From positions 1 through 64,000 of the forward strand of contig NZ_MZGX01000008.1 in NCBI RefSeq assembly GCF_002051585.1: DNA of 64,000 bases. Direction: 5' to 3'. Shown here one piece after another: positions 24,794 through 34,341 of the stretch; the stretch's first letter is position 1; each line of letters begins with the position of its first letter. The notes beneath the pieces were generated by a model. That model did no database searches, had not been told where the DNA came from, and was given only the letters and a program-made list of their open reading frames with translations. A program made the position numbers and the translations under genes. The stretch comes from Ruminiclostridium hungatei. GTDB taxonomy: Bacteria; Bacillota; Clostridia; Acetivibrionales; DSM-1351.

Positions 24794-27655
24794 CTACTTA
24801 AACTTTTTCCTCTTTAACAGTTGTGAGGTATCCAGAGTGTCCGTCTGCCGGGGTTCAGTCCTGCCGGTTTCATCCATATCGGGCCCGGCTTTTTTCTGTT
24901 CCTCCCTTTCCGCTGTTTCCGAATAGCGGTCGATATTTTCATAGCTTCCCGCCGGATTAACGGGTCTTGAGGTTCCTTGACGGCTGCCTTCATTTAAGTC
25001 CGGCTTAACATTTTTATAAGCTCCACCTGCCGGTTTACTTTGAGCCTTTGAAACAGCCTCAGGACTTCTGCCCGGGTAAAACCTGCCGCCCAGCTTCACT
25101 GCGGCAGCACGCAGTCTGTTTACATTCAGATTCAGTCGTCTTAAAGCGATGTCCAGCATGAATAAAATCAGGAACATGGATATGAGGTAAGCCGTCAGAT
25201 CCCTCTGTCCTGTTTTATGCCTTATATCCCCTGCAAAAACCTCTTCAGGTTCTTTTATCAGCTTTCCGCCCACATCAGCGGTCAGCTTTTCCATATTGTC
25301 GCCGCTGTTTATTTTATATTCCGGAGAGTATTGGACCGCGTGGCCCTGCATCAAAGCATTCACCAGCTCCCCATTTTTCTCCTGCTTTCCGCTTACCATA
25401 TACACTCCATCTTCCTTTATATCAAAAGTGCCGGAATACTCGCCGGGAGCCACAGGATTAAGCTGTGCCTCCACAGTCTCTCCCGAAGGAGTAAGTACGG
25501 TTGCCTTTGTGTTCAATTCATTGTCGGCAGTTTTGTTCTTTAAGGTTACGGTTGCCTTGGAACCCTGCTGCGATATTTCCAGGGAGGCATTTTCATTGTT
25601 GTAGTTTTCAACAGTAAAATTTATAATGTTCTGCCACAGCTTGATATTCTTCTCCCAGGGAATGTAATTTGAACTCCATTTGCCGGTAACATCCGAGTTC
25701 CAGGCAACAGCCTTCCCCAGCCCGTATTGCCAGACCGTCAGAATAGGATCTTCCTCGTCGCTTCTCAAAACCACTCTTGCCGTTTCCTTCTGGGATGCAC
25801 CAACATAGCCCAGCAGTGACGGCAGTCCGCCTTCTGCCACTCCCTTTAATACGGAATGCTCATAATTTATCACAGGGGTGAATTCCCTGTTGTTTAAATA
25901 GGTTCTGGCAGCCATGAAGGTTTCTTTCGTGAATATTGAGGGTATGTTTGAATAAGCATCGGTAACATAAAACCTGCCGCTGCAACTGTTGGCTATCATG
26001 GACAGCAAAGCTTTATCGGAATCCTGCCCTACTGCAACGGTAGATACGGTTATGCTTTCCTTGTTGATATCCTGAAGCAGGCTGTCATAACCCACTCTTT
26101 CAGCCAGGCCGTCAGTGAGCAAAATAATATGCTTGATTTTTGCATCACTTTCCTTCAAAGATTCATATGCAGCTTTAAGTGAAGGTATTATACTGGTGCC
26201 TCCGTCTGCGCGAATGGAGCCTATGTCCTCCTCAATTGCCTTGGGATCATTTATTATCTGTCTTTTTACAACCCAGCTATAGGCTCCGTCCAGGGAAAGG
26301 ACTCCGATTTCATCCTTACCCGCCCTTAAGGATTCAAGGCTCCTTATAGCGCCCTCCTTTGCCATATCCACCTTGCTTATGCCTGCAACCCCCTCGGACA
26401 TACTGCCTGATTTGTCAATTATCAGCAGCAGTGCCATCTTGGGTGCCTCCTTCTTGCCCCGCATATCCATATATACCGGCAGAACCTTTTCCAAAGGAGT
26501 TTTGGAATACCCTCCCAGGGCAAAGGAATTGTCACCTCCGGTGGCAATAAAACCTCCTCCGAAATCTTTTACATAGCTCTCCAGGGAATTTTTAAAGCCG
26601 CTGTTGAGGTTATCTATCTGTACATTGCAGGTAATGATGGTTTTATAGGCGTTCATATCCTGAACATTTCCAGGCGCCGCTTTTGCATCCACCAGAGTAT
26701 AATCCATGGAAGAGGCCTTGAGCATTTTTATCAGTTCCTCGGCTTCCCCCTTTTGATCCTCAAGCACAAGTATTTTTGGCTTTGCCACAATGTTTGTAAA
26801 AGCGGACGCCTCGTTATTCTGAGGCAGGCTGTCTTTTTCCGGTTCAATCAATACATTGTAGCTTTTAAACCCTCCTGAAACCGCTCTGTCTCTGAATACA
26901 AATTTATTGGTGCCCTTCTGCAACTGTACCGTCTGCTCGGATAATTTGGTCCTGTCGCTGACAAGAGTTAATTTTGCCTGCTGAACCGTTGTGCTGTTTA
27001 TTGTCACCACAAGATTAAACTCCTCATCCAGAGCCAGTCTTTCAGGTACTTCTATTTTTTCAACCAGGGCTTCCTCCCCGGTATTTTTCTCAACCTTATA
27101 ATATTTAAAGTCTATGTCCTGCTCCTGCAAGGACATAGCTATCCTGGCCGCACTTCCGGAATTTTCCTCTCCGTCTGAAAGCAGCACCACTCTTTTGTTG
27201 CTGTTGCCGGGCAAAAGTGAAAGTGAGGTGGCAAGCGCATTTTCAATATTTGTGTAATTGCCGTTTATCCTGCCTTCAATCTTGGAAAAACTGGCCTCGT
27301 CGCTGACAAAGCTCTCCACCTGTGCATTGTCGCCGAAGGATATTACACCCAGCTTGTCTTTAGGTCCTTTAAGCTTATAGGCCTCACGTATGAACTGTTC
27401 CATCTGACTCCTTCCTGACAGGGTTGAATCCGATGCATCTATGAGGAAGAGAGTTGTCACATTATTGAGCTTCCATGTGAGACTCGTGCCGCTTAAGGCC
27501 AAAATGAGCAATGCCAGCACCGCACACCTTAAGACCGTTATCCAGGTTTTTTTATTCCTGTTCATCCTTTTTAACCATCTGATTGATAATATGACCAGTC
27601 CCAACAGCACTGGAATTAAAACCAGCAAATATGGTCTTTCAAAGCTCAGGCCCAT
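24794..27655 (-). CDS. Large membrane vWA protein, glutamine-amidotransferase-like
   Basis: The protein has 953 residues. Two N-terminal membrane helices (about 8-25 and 40-58) precede a first vWA domain with DASDSTLSG as its MIDAS (about 73). A middle region has TIITCNVQIDN and GGGFIATGGDNSFALGGY, like the class I amidotransferase-like domains of this family. A second vWA domain has a canonical DKSGSMS (about 420). Near residue 825 is another helix (LISMFLILFMLDIALRRL), and a polar tail follows. Such proteins work with MoxR ATPases and DUF58 proteins in assembling or activating other proteins. It is the last gene of the cluster. Confidence 0.82.
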   Translation of the reverse strand: MGLSFERPYLLVLIPVLLGLVILSIRWLKRMNRNKKTWITVLRCAVLALLILALSGTSLTWKLNNVTTLFLIDASDSTLSGRSQMEQFIREAYKLKGPKDKLGVISFGDNAQVESFVSDEASFSKIEGRINGNYTNIENALATSLSLLPGNSNKRVVLLSDGEENSGSAARIAMSLQEQDIDFKYYKVEKNTGEEALVEKIEVPERLALDEEFNLVVTINSTTVQQAKLTLVSDRTKLSEQTVQLQKGTNKFVFRDRAVSGGFKSYNVLIEPEKDSLPQNNEASAFTNIVAKPKILVLEDQKGEAEELIKMLKASSMDYTLVDAKAAPGNVQDMNAYKTIITCNVQIDNLNSGFKNSLESYVKDFGGGFIATGGDNSFALGGYSKTPLEKVLPVYMDMRGKKEAPKMALLLIIDKSGSMSEGVAGISKVDMAKEGAIRSLESLRAGKDEIGVLSLDGAYSWVVKRQIINDPKAIEEDIGSIRADGGTSIIPSLKAAYESLKESDAKIKHIILLTDGLAERVGYDSLLQDINKESITVSTVAVGQDSDKALLSMIANSCSGRFYVTDAYSNIPSIFTKETFMAARTYLNNREFTPVINYEHSVLKGVAEGGLPSLLGYVGASQKETARVVLRSDEEDPILTVWQYGLGKAVAWNSDVTGKWSSNYIPWEKNIKLWQNIINFTVENYNNENASLEISQQGSKATVTLKNKTADNELNTKATVLTPSGETVEAQLNPVAPGEYSGTFDIKEDGVYMVSGKQEKNGELVNALMQGHAVQYSPEYKINSGDNMEKLTADVGGKLIKEPEEVFAGDIRHKTGQRDLTAYLISMFLILFMLDIALRRLNLNVNRLRAAAVKLGGRFYPGRSPEAVSKAQSKPAGGAYKNVKPDLNEGSRQGTSRPVNPAGSYENIDRYSETAEREEQKKAGPDMDETGRTEPRQTDTLDTSQLLKRKKFK

Positions 27656-27742
27656 AACTATATCCTTTCTTTAAAGCATCTGAATAGCTTGAAGTGAAAC
27701 AAGCCCATAAAATATTCCTTTGCAGAGACCTTCAGGAATTGA

Positions 27743-29590
27743 CTATACCCTGTATTGCCTGACATATGCCATCCACTCCGCAATTGCCATAAGAAGAGCA
27801 GCCGCCAGCAATATGTTTAAAAGATTGATGCCTCCGCGGTCATTGACCCGGCTGTCTTCCTGTAGGCGGCTATCGGCCGTGGTGCCGGCTGCCGGAGTAT
27901 CCTTCCCGGCATTTTCATAGTCATCCTTATTGTATAAACCGCTTTCTGAGACAGGAAAGTTTACCGCTACAAGTTTCTCAATTTCCTTTTCTCCCACCTT
28001 CTGGCTTATATCATATATTCCCGAAAGACTGGTCTGTTCAAAGGGTTTAACAGGATATTCCGAGCTTAATTCCGTTCTCTGCCCTTCGGGAGTCTTAACA
28101 TATATTTTTTCGGCTTCAGGCAAAGGAGTTATAGCTATTTCCTGTCCGCAGCTATACTGGGTAGCTGCCATGGTATCCCTGTCAATAAGATATGAAATCA
28201 GATTATTTACGAAAATAGGGAACTCCAGCGTAAGAGGGAAATCCGAGTTGTGTATGTCAAACCCCAGAGCGGCTATTTTCTGTCCCTTGAATTCTCCCGC
28301 AAAAGCTGCCTCCCTGTCGCCTACCGTTATTAAAGGGCTTGCCCAGTATGGCATTTCCAGAGAGCTTATTTGGGATATGACAAAATCACTGTTGTTCATA
28401 TATTTTGTTACAGAATGGGGGGATATTTCAGCTTTACCGCCTATAAGCCCTTCTCCTGTCTTAAAAAAGCCATTGCTTTTCTGAGGATCGAGAAAAAGTA
28501 TATTGCCCTTTTGAGGCAGATTACCTGCGTACTCTCCGTCAAAAATATACAGATCAAAGCCCTCTTCAATTTTCTCATCCGGAAGTGTCTTGAACAGTTC
28601 AATATCCTTTAAGGTATTCAAGGCCTTTTCCATAAAAACATTCTGCCCGGTTGAAAGCAAAACTCTTTTGGCTTCCTTTTGCCTGATTACCGTATATACC
28701 CTGTTGTCTTCCATAAGACCGTCTTCTTTTGATAATTCACCATAAATATATTTACTGCCGGCAGGAACATTATCAAAATAAACTGTTTTTGTTTCACAGG
28801 CTTTTAATTCTTCATTTTTGATGGAAATAAGCTTTTCTTCTCCATACAGGCAGAGCTCTGCATCTGTGGCGGCTGTTCCGTGGTTGGTCACCCGCAGCAT
28901 TACCTTCAGCAGTTGGTCTCCTCTTGAAGCGGCAATATAGTCCAGGCTCACATTTGGCCTTTGGGGGCCAAGCACTGCTACTTCTCCGTCCAACTCCTTC
29001 AAATCAGGATTATAATCGGTAAAATAAACGGTTCTGCAGCTCTGGTACTGCTCACTGATAGCTTTTACCAGTGAAAAGGTGTCTTCCAGGCTGCCTTCAC
29101 TATTTGTGGGCGCTATTCCCTTCAGCCTGCTCAGAACCTCCTTTTTATCGGTGCTCCCGCTGACTTCGACCTTGATGTTCTTAGCCGCTGAGATAAGTGT
29201 CATTTTAGTTCCCGACGATAAGGAATTTACCAAGTCCTCCGCCTTCTGCTTTGCCTCTTCCAACTTTTTATCCTTTTCCCCCAAAGCGCTCATGCTTCCG
29301 GAGGCATCAACCACCATGACAATATTTTGATAATTGTTGTTTTTCCACCATATGAAAGGGTTGGCAAGTGCAAAAATGCACAATAGCAATACCAGCAACT
29401 GCAAAAAAAACAGCAGATTTCTTTTCAGCCTTTGGAACGGGCTGGTAGCGTCAAGATCCATAACAACCTGCTGCCAGAGATACAGGCTTGATATCTGTGT
29501 TTCTTCGTATCTCTGCTTCAATATATACATTAGAACAAAAATCGGGATAAGGGTTAAAAACCATAACCCGTTTGGAGATATAAGTCTCAT
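27743..29590 (-). CDS. BatA-like membrane protein with vWA domain
   Basis: The protein has 615 residues from the ATG at 29588-29590, which has AAAGGAAT upstream; the longer frame overlaps the gene before. It opens with the BatA N-domain (GLWFLTLIPIFVLMYILKQR and FLQLLVLLLCIFALANPF), two helices that frame a short conserved loop. The vWA domain has VDASGSM near residue 90. A long extracytosolic region follows, and the last helix is LLNILLAAALLMAIAEWMAY. These proteins usually pair with MoxR and DUF58, as here. The function of the complex in clostridia is unknown. Confidence 0.82.
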   Translation of the reverse strand: MRLISPNGLWFLTLIPIFVLMYILKQRYEETQISSLYLWQQVVMDLDATSPFQRLKRNLLFFLQLLVLLLCIFALANPFIWWKNNNYQNIVMVVDASGSMSALGEKDKKLEEAKQKAEDLVNSLSSGTKMTLISAAKNIKVEVSGSTDKKEVLSRLKGIAPTNSEGSLEDTFSLVKAISEQYQSCRTVYFTDYNPDLKELDGEVAVLGPQRPNVSLDYIAASRGDQLLKVMLRVTNHGTAATDAELCLYGEEKLISIKNEELKACETKTVYFDNVPAGSKYIYGELSKEDGLMEDNRVYTVIRQKEAKRVLLSTGQNVFMEKALNTLKDIELFKTLPDEKIEEGFDLYIFDGEYAGNLPQKGNILFLDPQKSNGFFKTGEGLIGGKAEISPHSVTKYMNNSDFVISQISSLEMPYWASPLITVGDREAAFAGEFKGQKIAALGFDIHNSDFPLTLEFPIFVNNLISYLIDRDTMAATQYSCGQEIAITPLPEAEKIYVKTPEGQRTELSSEYPVKPFEQTSLSGIYDISQKVGEKEIEKLVAVNFPVSESGLYNKDDYENAGKDTPAAGTTADSRLQEDSRVNDRGGINLLNILLAAALLMAIAEWMAYVRQYRV

Positions 29591-29606
29591 ACCGGTAATA
29601 TTCCTT

Positions 29607-30491
29607 TCAAACGATGCCCTCTCTGGTAAAATCCTCAAACACGATTTTCTCCAGGCTGTCTGAGGTTGATAGCTGAAAAAACACTCCTCCGTACTTTTTG
29701 GCTGAGGATTTTATTCCGCTTTGCAGCGTTTTCAGCTTTTGGTTGTAAGTCTTCAACAGTTTTGGAGTTATGGTCAGATTCATCTCCTCTGCGGTCTCGC
29801 TGTCCACCAACCGTACCTGTCCGCCTAATTGCGGATTGATTTCATCTTCACTCAGTACCTGTATTAAAATTATCTGCTGCTTTTTAAAAGCCAGGTATTT
29901 TATTACTTCATCAATTGAACCGGAGGTAAAAAAGTCGGAAATAACCACGGAAATTCCTCTGCTTTTCAAATCCTTTCTTTTCAGGCTTGCAGCAAGATTT
30001 GTATTTCCTGTAAAGCTGCCTGACTCAAGAAACTGAAGGGCCTTCTTAAAAGAGCTTTTACCCATGAAAGAACTGGACGGGACGAGAGTGCTTTCTGTAA
30101 GCCTGTTCAGGCATACCCTGTCCAGGTTGTTCAGTGCCAGATAAGTCATTATGCCTGCTATTCTCAAAGACATGGCAGCTTTGTTTTTTTCACCGTAATC
30201 CATTGACTTGCTGCAGTCGCAAAAAATATTCAGCAGGGCCTCCCTTTCCTCCATAAACAGTCTTAAAAATAACTTGTCAAAACGTCCAAAGGCATTCCAG
30301 TCTACCCTTCTGAAATCATCTCCGGGCGTATATTCCCTGAAATCTGAAAATTCCACAGAACTGCCCTTGGCTTTTGATTTTCTTCCGCCTGCGGCTCCGT
30401 CCGTCAAAGTCATGCGAACCTTTATTGATATACTTTCAAGTTTTCTGTAAAAATCCTCGTCAAACACTTTTTCCATCATAGCAAGTAACAT
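29607..30491 (-). CDS. DUF58-domain protein
   Basis: The protein has 294 residues with the DUF58 signature SVEFSDFREYTPGDDFRRVD followed by WNAFGRFDKLFLRLFMEERE. The C-terminal half is vWA-like, with a degenerate MIDAS (IFCDCSKSMDYG near residue 90) and VVISDFFTSG. DUF58 proteins are encoded almost always next to MoxR ATPases, as here: the moxR stop lies 30 bp upstream. The pair is thought to load or remodel the vWA membrane proteins encoded downstream. It is cytosolic, with no helix or signal peptide. GGAAGG lies four bases before the ATG. Confidence 0.85.
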   Translation of the reverse strand: MLLAMMEKVFDEDFYRKLESISIKVRMTLTDGAAGGRKSKAKGSSVEFSDFREYTPGDDFRRVDWNAFGRFDKLFLRLFMEEREALLNIFCDCSKSMDYGEKNKAAMSLRIAGIMTYLALNNLDRVCLNRLTESTLVPSSSFMGKSSFKKALQFLESGSFTGNTNLAASLKRKDLKSRGISVVISDFFTSGSIDEVIKYLAFKKQQIILIQVLSEDEINPQLGGQVRLVDSETAEEMNLTITPKLLKTYNQKLKTLQSGIKSSAKKYGGVFFQLSTSDSLEKIVFEDFTREGIV

Positions 30492-30521
30492 TCAGCCTTC
30501 CTGCAAAAATTTGGGCCTGCC

Positions 30522-31511
30522 TTAAACCTTTACCGAATCCAACTGGCTTGCAAGTATCTCATCAATTATTTTTTCGGCAGTAATTCCATCCGCGACAGCA
30601 TCAAAATTCATAAAGAACCTGTGGCGCAAGGCCGATGGAGCAACATACCTGATATCGTCAAAGGATACATTATATCTCCCCTCCATCACAGCCCTCACCC
30701 TGGCCGTGGAAATAATGGCCTGAGCAGCCCTGGGGCTTGCTCCGTATCTGATATATCTTTTGGATAGTTCAGGAGCCCTTTCATAGTCCGAATGGGTTGC
30801 AAGAACTACCTTAAGGGCATATTCCTCCACCAGCTTGGACATTGGAACCTGCTTTAACATATCTCTTATTTCGAGTATCTGAGACCTGTTTATTATCTTC
30901 TGAAGCTCCGAGGCCTGGTTGTTTACCGTAACACCAATAATGCCCTTAAGCTCCTCCAGATTTGGATAGGGCACCAGAAGCTTAAACAGGAACCTGTCAA
31001 GCTGAGCTTCCGGCAAAGGGTATGTGCCTTCGTTTTCAAGGGGGTTCTGGGTTGCCAGCACCATAAAAGGTTCCTCCAGATGGTAGGTGCCGTTTCCCAC
31101 TGTCACAGTATGCTCCTGCATGGCTTCCAGCAGGGCAGACTGAGTTTTTGGAGTGGCTCTGTTTATTTCGTCCGCCAGTACCAGGTGGGCAAATACAGGA
31201 CCCTTCTGAAATTCAAATTTGCTGTTGCCCTTTTCATCCTTCATTATTATATTTGTACCGGCCACATCGGCCGGCATGAGATCGGGAGTAAACTGTATCC
31301 TTGAAAAGGATAGATCCAGAACCCTTGAGAGAGTTTTTACAAGCTGAGTCTTGCCAAGCCCCGGTGACCCTTCCAGAAGTACATTTCCGCCGGTAAATAC
31401 GGCTATGAGCACCTGGCGAATAATATCCTTCTGACCGATAATGGCCTTCCCTACCTCATTTTCAACTGTCTTTATGGTATTTACTATACCTGCGATTTCC
31501 TTTTCGTCCAT
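30522..31511 (-). CDS. MoxR-family AAA+ ATPase
   Basis: The protein has 329 residues with Walker A GSPGLGKTQ (about 53-61), Walker B LVLADEINRA, sensor residues in ATQNPLENEGTYPLPEAQLDRF, and a C-terminal lid. The ATG at 31509-31511 is chosen because GGGAG lies five bases upstream. MoxR ATPases act as chaperones that assemble or activate vWA-domain partners, which are encoded directly downstream (DUF58, BatA-like, large vWA). The leader contains the palindromic element at 31516-31621 that is also found before the ABC permease gene at 43513. Confidence 0.9.
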   Translation of the reverse strand: MDEKEIAGIVNTIKTVENEVGKAIIGQKDIIRQVLIAVFTGGNVLLEGSPGLGKTQLVKTLSRVLDLSFSRIQFTPDLMPADVAGTNIIMKDEKGNSKFEFQKGPVFAHLVLADEINRATPKTQSALLEAMQEHTVTVGNGTYHLEEPFMVLATQNPLENEGTYPLPEAQLDRFLFKLLVPYPNLEELKGIIGVTVNNQASELQKIINRSQILEIRDMLKQVPMSKLVEEYALKVVLATHSDYERAPELSKRYIRYGASPRAAQAIISTARVRAVMEGRYNVSFDDIRYVAPSALRHRFFMNFDAVADGITAEKIIDEILASQLDSVKV

Positions 31512-31515
31512 ATTA

Positions 31516-31621
31516 TCTCCCATCTACGCGCATAGCGCGTACACAAATAGTAATGAAAGACACGCAGTGGCTTTCGCTGCGTGAAATCCACTTTGACTTG
31601 CCACATGTATCTTTCACTCTA
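31516..31621 (-). repeat. Leader repeat A with a hairpin touching the moxR ribosome site
   Basis: The palindrome TACGCGCATAGCGCGTA (31525-31541) and flanks match 43516-43595. Here a 30-bp piece containing a second hairpin (CACGCAG/CTGCGTG) is inserted. The first hairpin lies just upstream of the Shine-Dalgarno of moxR. The remaining gap to 31837 is AT-rich and holds a second hairpin but no gene. Confidence 0.65.
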
Positions 31622-31687
31622 GTACAACATCCGGTAAATCCTGGCACATAATTTGGGTATATTTTTTTGAACTACATCGTTGTCGAA

Positions 31688-31708
31688 AAGAATAACATAG
31701 TTATTCTT
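31688..31708 (-). terminator. 9-bp hairpin between the coiled-coil gene and moxR
   Basis: AAGAATAAC and GTTATTCTT pair around ATA; on the minus strand TTTTCG follows. It may end or attenuate the upstream transcript, splitting the cluster into two transcription units. Confidence 0.45.
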
Positions 31709-31837
31709 GATTGAAATACAACAATTATTCCGCACTCCTCCGCCTTGTATTTCTAAAAAATCTTCTCCAAATTTATGCACCCTATTTACCGAATGTTGTA
31801 CTATCCTCCAACTACTGCTGCAAGCAGTTGGTTCATT

Positions 31838-33448
31838 TTAATCCTGCAGCGATGAAAAATAGTCCTTGATTATGTCCTCCATACCACCGGGAATAGACCA
31901 GTTATCCATACTTTCCATAGCTTTTTCACTGTATTCCCCCACCACCTGGTTATAGGGCTTGAGCTCACCCAGGGCTGCGTTTGCATCATTGGTTATGGTT
32001 GTTTCACTTTTTCCGCTGTTATTGCCCTTGCCGGTAATTACAGAGGCTTCACCGCTGCCGCCCAATCTGGAAGGCGTGAAGACCTTCTCATATTCCTTTT
32101 CCTTCCCCGGGGATGGGCTCTTGTTTGCAATACCGCCCTGTCCGTAGGGAGTAACTCCGCCGTCTCCGTTCCCGCTGCCACTGCCGGCGCCACTGCCCCC
32201 CTGACCCTGACCCTGGCCTTGACCCTGGCCTTGACCCTGGCCCTGGCCTTGACCCTGTCCTTGGCCTTGACCCTGACCCTGGCCTTGGCCTTGACCCTGA
32301 CCTTGGCCTTGGCCTTGACCTTGGCCTTGGCCTTGGCCTTGAGCATTTTGAGGGTTGGGCTGCAAGTTATTCTGAGCCTGAGCCAACGCGTTGTTCATAT
32401 TCTTCTGAGAAAGGCTGCTGCCAACAGCTCCGCCCAGTTTGTCCACACTTTTGCCTATGGCATTTTCATCCCCACTGCTTACAGCATTGCCCAAGCCGTC
32501 CAGACTGTCCTTCAATTCACTGCTGCTCACAGAAGCTGAAGCCTTTGACAAGGCATCCTTCAGCTTGTTCTTTTCCTCAGCATTCATTGAGCTGATTTTA
32601 TCCTTCAGATTATCAAGCTCTTTCTTGATATCGTCTGCCTTCTCAGATTTCAGGGCATCTGCCAAAGCCTTGGAATCCTTATTTCCGGCCAGCTTTTCCG
32701 CCAGATTTTTCAAATCCTGGTCCCTTGAAGGGTCTATTTTCTGCTCCAGTTTCTTAGCCAGCTTTTCCAGTGCCTTATCGGCTTCTTTGGTATCCTGTGC
32801 CTTTTTGAGCTCCTGTTTTAAAGCATTTAGCTTATCCAATAATTCTTTTTTCTGAGCTTCGGAAATTTTTGGATTTTCCTTTATTTGCTTTTCTGTCTTC
32901 TCAACCTTCTTTTTCTGCTCCTTTTTATATACGTTCAATTCATGAGCCTGCCTGGCTTCCTCCTGCAAAGGCTGAGGCAGAAATACAGATGCTCCGAATA
33001 CCAGAGAAAGAATAATTAATGCAATCATAATTTTTTTCTGGGGCAAAAGCTTTATTTTATTTCTATAATCAATTGTATCCAGTTTACTTACAGTATCCTT
33101 CAAAAGTAGTTCCTTATATTGAGACTCTTCCTTTTCCAGTTCCAAAGAAGTCGAGAGCCTTTCATGAAACCCGAAGGAATCCAGCAATTGTGCCAGCTTC
33201 CGCTGCCTGGGAATAAAAAAGGGAACACTTATCAGGGAAAGCAGCAAGATTGCTGCACAGACATAGCCCCATAACAGGTATACCCTGTATATAGGTATAA
33301 ACCGTGAGAGCAGTCCCATAACGGTACCTGCCGCCAGAGAAAGGCATATGCCTGCCGCTCCGTTGCGAAGAATCAGTTTGAGTATGATTCTTTTTCGGAC
33401 TTTTCCCAACTTATTGAAAATATTACTGTAAGGGTTCTCTGATATCAT
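31838..33448 (-). CDS. Membrane-anchored coiled-coil protein with a Gly-Gln repeat
   Basis: The protein has 536 residues. Three helices (about 28-48, 59-80 and 142-158) are followed by about 200 residues of Lys/Glu/Ala-rich coiled coil (for example KKELLDKLNALKQELKKAQD). A run of about 22 Gly-Gln pairs (about 369-413), a Gly/Ser linker and a conserved-looking tail (YNQVVGEYSEKAMESMDNWS) follow. It overlaps the ABC permease gene by four bases, so it belongs to the transporter part of the cluster. I know no named family with certainty. Similar anchored coiled-coil proteins accompany MoxR/vWA genes, and the repeat may be a flexible spacer across the wall. Confidence 0.7.
   Translation of the reverse strand: MISENPYSNIFNKLGKVRKRIILKLILRNGAAGICLSLAAGTVMGLLSRFIPIYRVYLLWGYVCAAILLLSLISVPFFIPRQRKLAQLLDSFGFHERLSTSLELEKEESQYKELLLKDTVSKLDTIDYRNKIKLLPQKKIMIALIILSLVFGASVFLPQPLQEEARQAHELNVYKKEQKKKVEKTEKQIKENPKISEAQKKELLDKLNALKQELKKAQDTKEADKALEKLAKKLEQKIDPSRDQDLKNLAEKLAGNKDSKALADALKSEKADDIKKELDNLKDKISSMNAEEKNKLKDALSKASASVSSSELKDSLDGLGNAVSSGDENAIGKSVDKLGGAVGSSLSQKNMNNALAQAQNNLQPNPQNAQGQGQGQGQGQGQGQGQGQGQGQGQGQGQGQGQGQGQGQGQGQGQGQGGSGAGSGSGNGDGGVTPYGQGGIANKSPSPGKEKEYEKVFTPSRLGGSGEASVITGKGNNSGKSETTITNDANAALGELKPYNQVVGEYSEKAMESMDNWSIPGGMEDIIKDYFSSLQD
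32208..32343. repeat. Gly-Gln codon repeat tract
   Basis: About 22 tandem 6-bp units encode Gly-Gln within the coiled-coil protein. On the plus strand the units read CCTTGA, CCCTGG, CCTTGG or CCCTGA. Codon mixing is present but low, so the tract may change length by slippage without breaking the frame. Confidence 0.9.
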
Positions 33449-34341
33449 CCGTTGCTCCTTTTGAACAGCTTCCTTTTTACCGGATTAAGCTTTATGGCAC
33501 TTAAAAACAGCAGAAGGACAGATAAACAAATATTAAATATAACATTAATATGCCACAAGTGCAGACTTCCCTCCTGAACCGTCAGATTCAAGCCGGGGAA
33601 CATACGTCCCGCCCCCTCCTGAAACTGGTCTGCAACCAGTGAAACAAGAGCCAGTCCGGGATTCAGGTTGAAAAGCCAGAAGGTACCTTCGTAGGGTGTA
33701 TTAGGATTACCCGGAACTATTACCATCTGTACATAAAAGATTGAGATGAGAAGAGTCCCAATGCCAAGAAATACAACCACAGCATAGGTCAGAACATTTG
33801 CGGCGGTACTTTTCTTAATATAGGTTGAAAAGAATATACCGATGCTTCCCAGTGTTATTGCCACAACAATAAAAAACAGATAAACCTGAATAAGCTGTAC
33901 AAAACCTATACCGCCGTACAGAAATATTATTGAGAATACGGGTATTGAAGATATCAGAAGCAGGATTACCTGGCTTAAAGATGCAAACAATTTGCCCGTT
34001 ATTATTGAGCCGTGATTCAAAGTCGTGGACAAAAGTATATCCAGGGTCTGCTTCTCTCTCTCTCCTGATACAGCTCCGGCAGTCAATGCGGGAGTTATAA
34101 GCGCAATCAGTCCGAACTGTGCGGCCACCAGAAAAGCATACGTTCCAAATATGGTTGATTGAGTGGGAACTCCGGCACCATTTGCAATAGTCATCTTTAA
34201 AATAAATATGGTCAATAATAATAAAACCAGGTTATAAACACCTATCAAGATGGCGGCTTTCCAGCTTCTCATCTTGACCTTGAGTTCCTTTTGCAGTACG
34301 GGATTTATTCGAAAACGCCGTCTGTTTACATTTGTGCTCAT
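33445..34341 (-). CDS. ABC-2 type transporter permease
   Basis: The protein has 298 residues and six hydrophobic segments (for example AAILIGVYNLVLLLLTIFIL, FVQLIQVYLFFIVVAITLGS and LLFLSAIKLNP at the end). It carries the ABC-2 motif ALTAGAVSGEREKQTLDILL. It overlaps both neighbours by four bases: the ATPase gene before it and the coiled-coil gene after it. With the ATPase it should form an exporter or a membrane complex that does mechanical work. The substrate is not evident. The gene pattern (ATPase, permease, large signal-peptide protein) resembles gliding/Nos-type ABC modules. Confidence 0.82.
   Translation of the reverse strand: MSTNVNRRRFRINPVLQKELKVKMRSWKAAILIGVYNLVLLLLTIFILKMTIANGAGVPTQSTIFGTYAFLVAAQFGLIALITPALTAGAVSGEREKQTLDILLSTTLNHGSIITGKLFASLSQVILLLISSIPVFSIIFLYGGIGFVQLIQVYLFFIVVAITLGSIGIFFSTYIKKSTAANVLTYAVVVFLGIGTLLISIFYVQMVIVPGNPNTPYEGTFWLFNLNPGLALVSLVADQFQEGAGRMFPGLNLTVQEGSLHLWHINVIFNICLSVLLLFLSAIKLNPVKRKLFKRSNG

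Noticed and set aside
32038..32539. Long ORFs in other frames across the Gly-Gln tract (Lys/Ala and Leu/Thr repeats)
   Set aside because: They are artefacts of the six-base repeat, which is open in several frames; the main frame has the membrane and coiled-coil domains.
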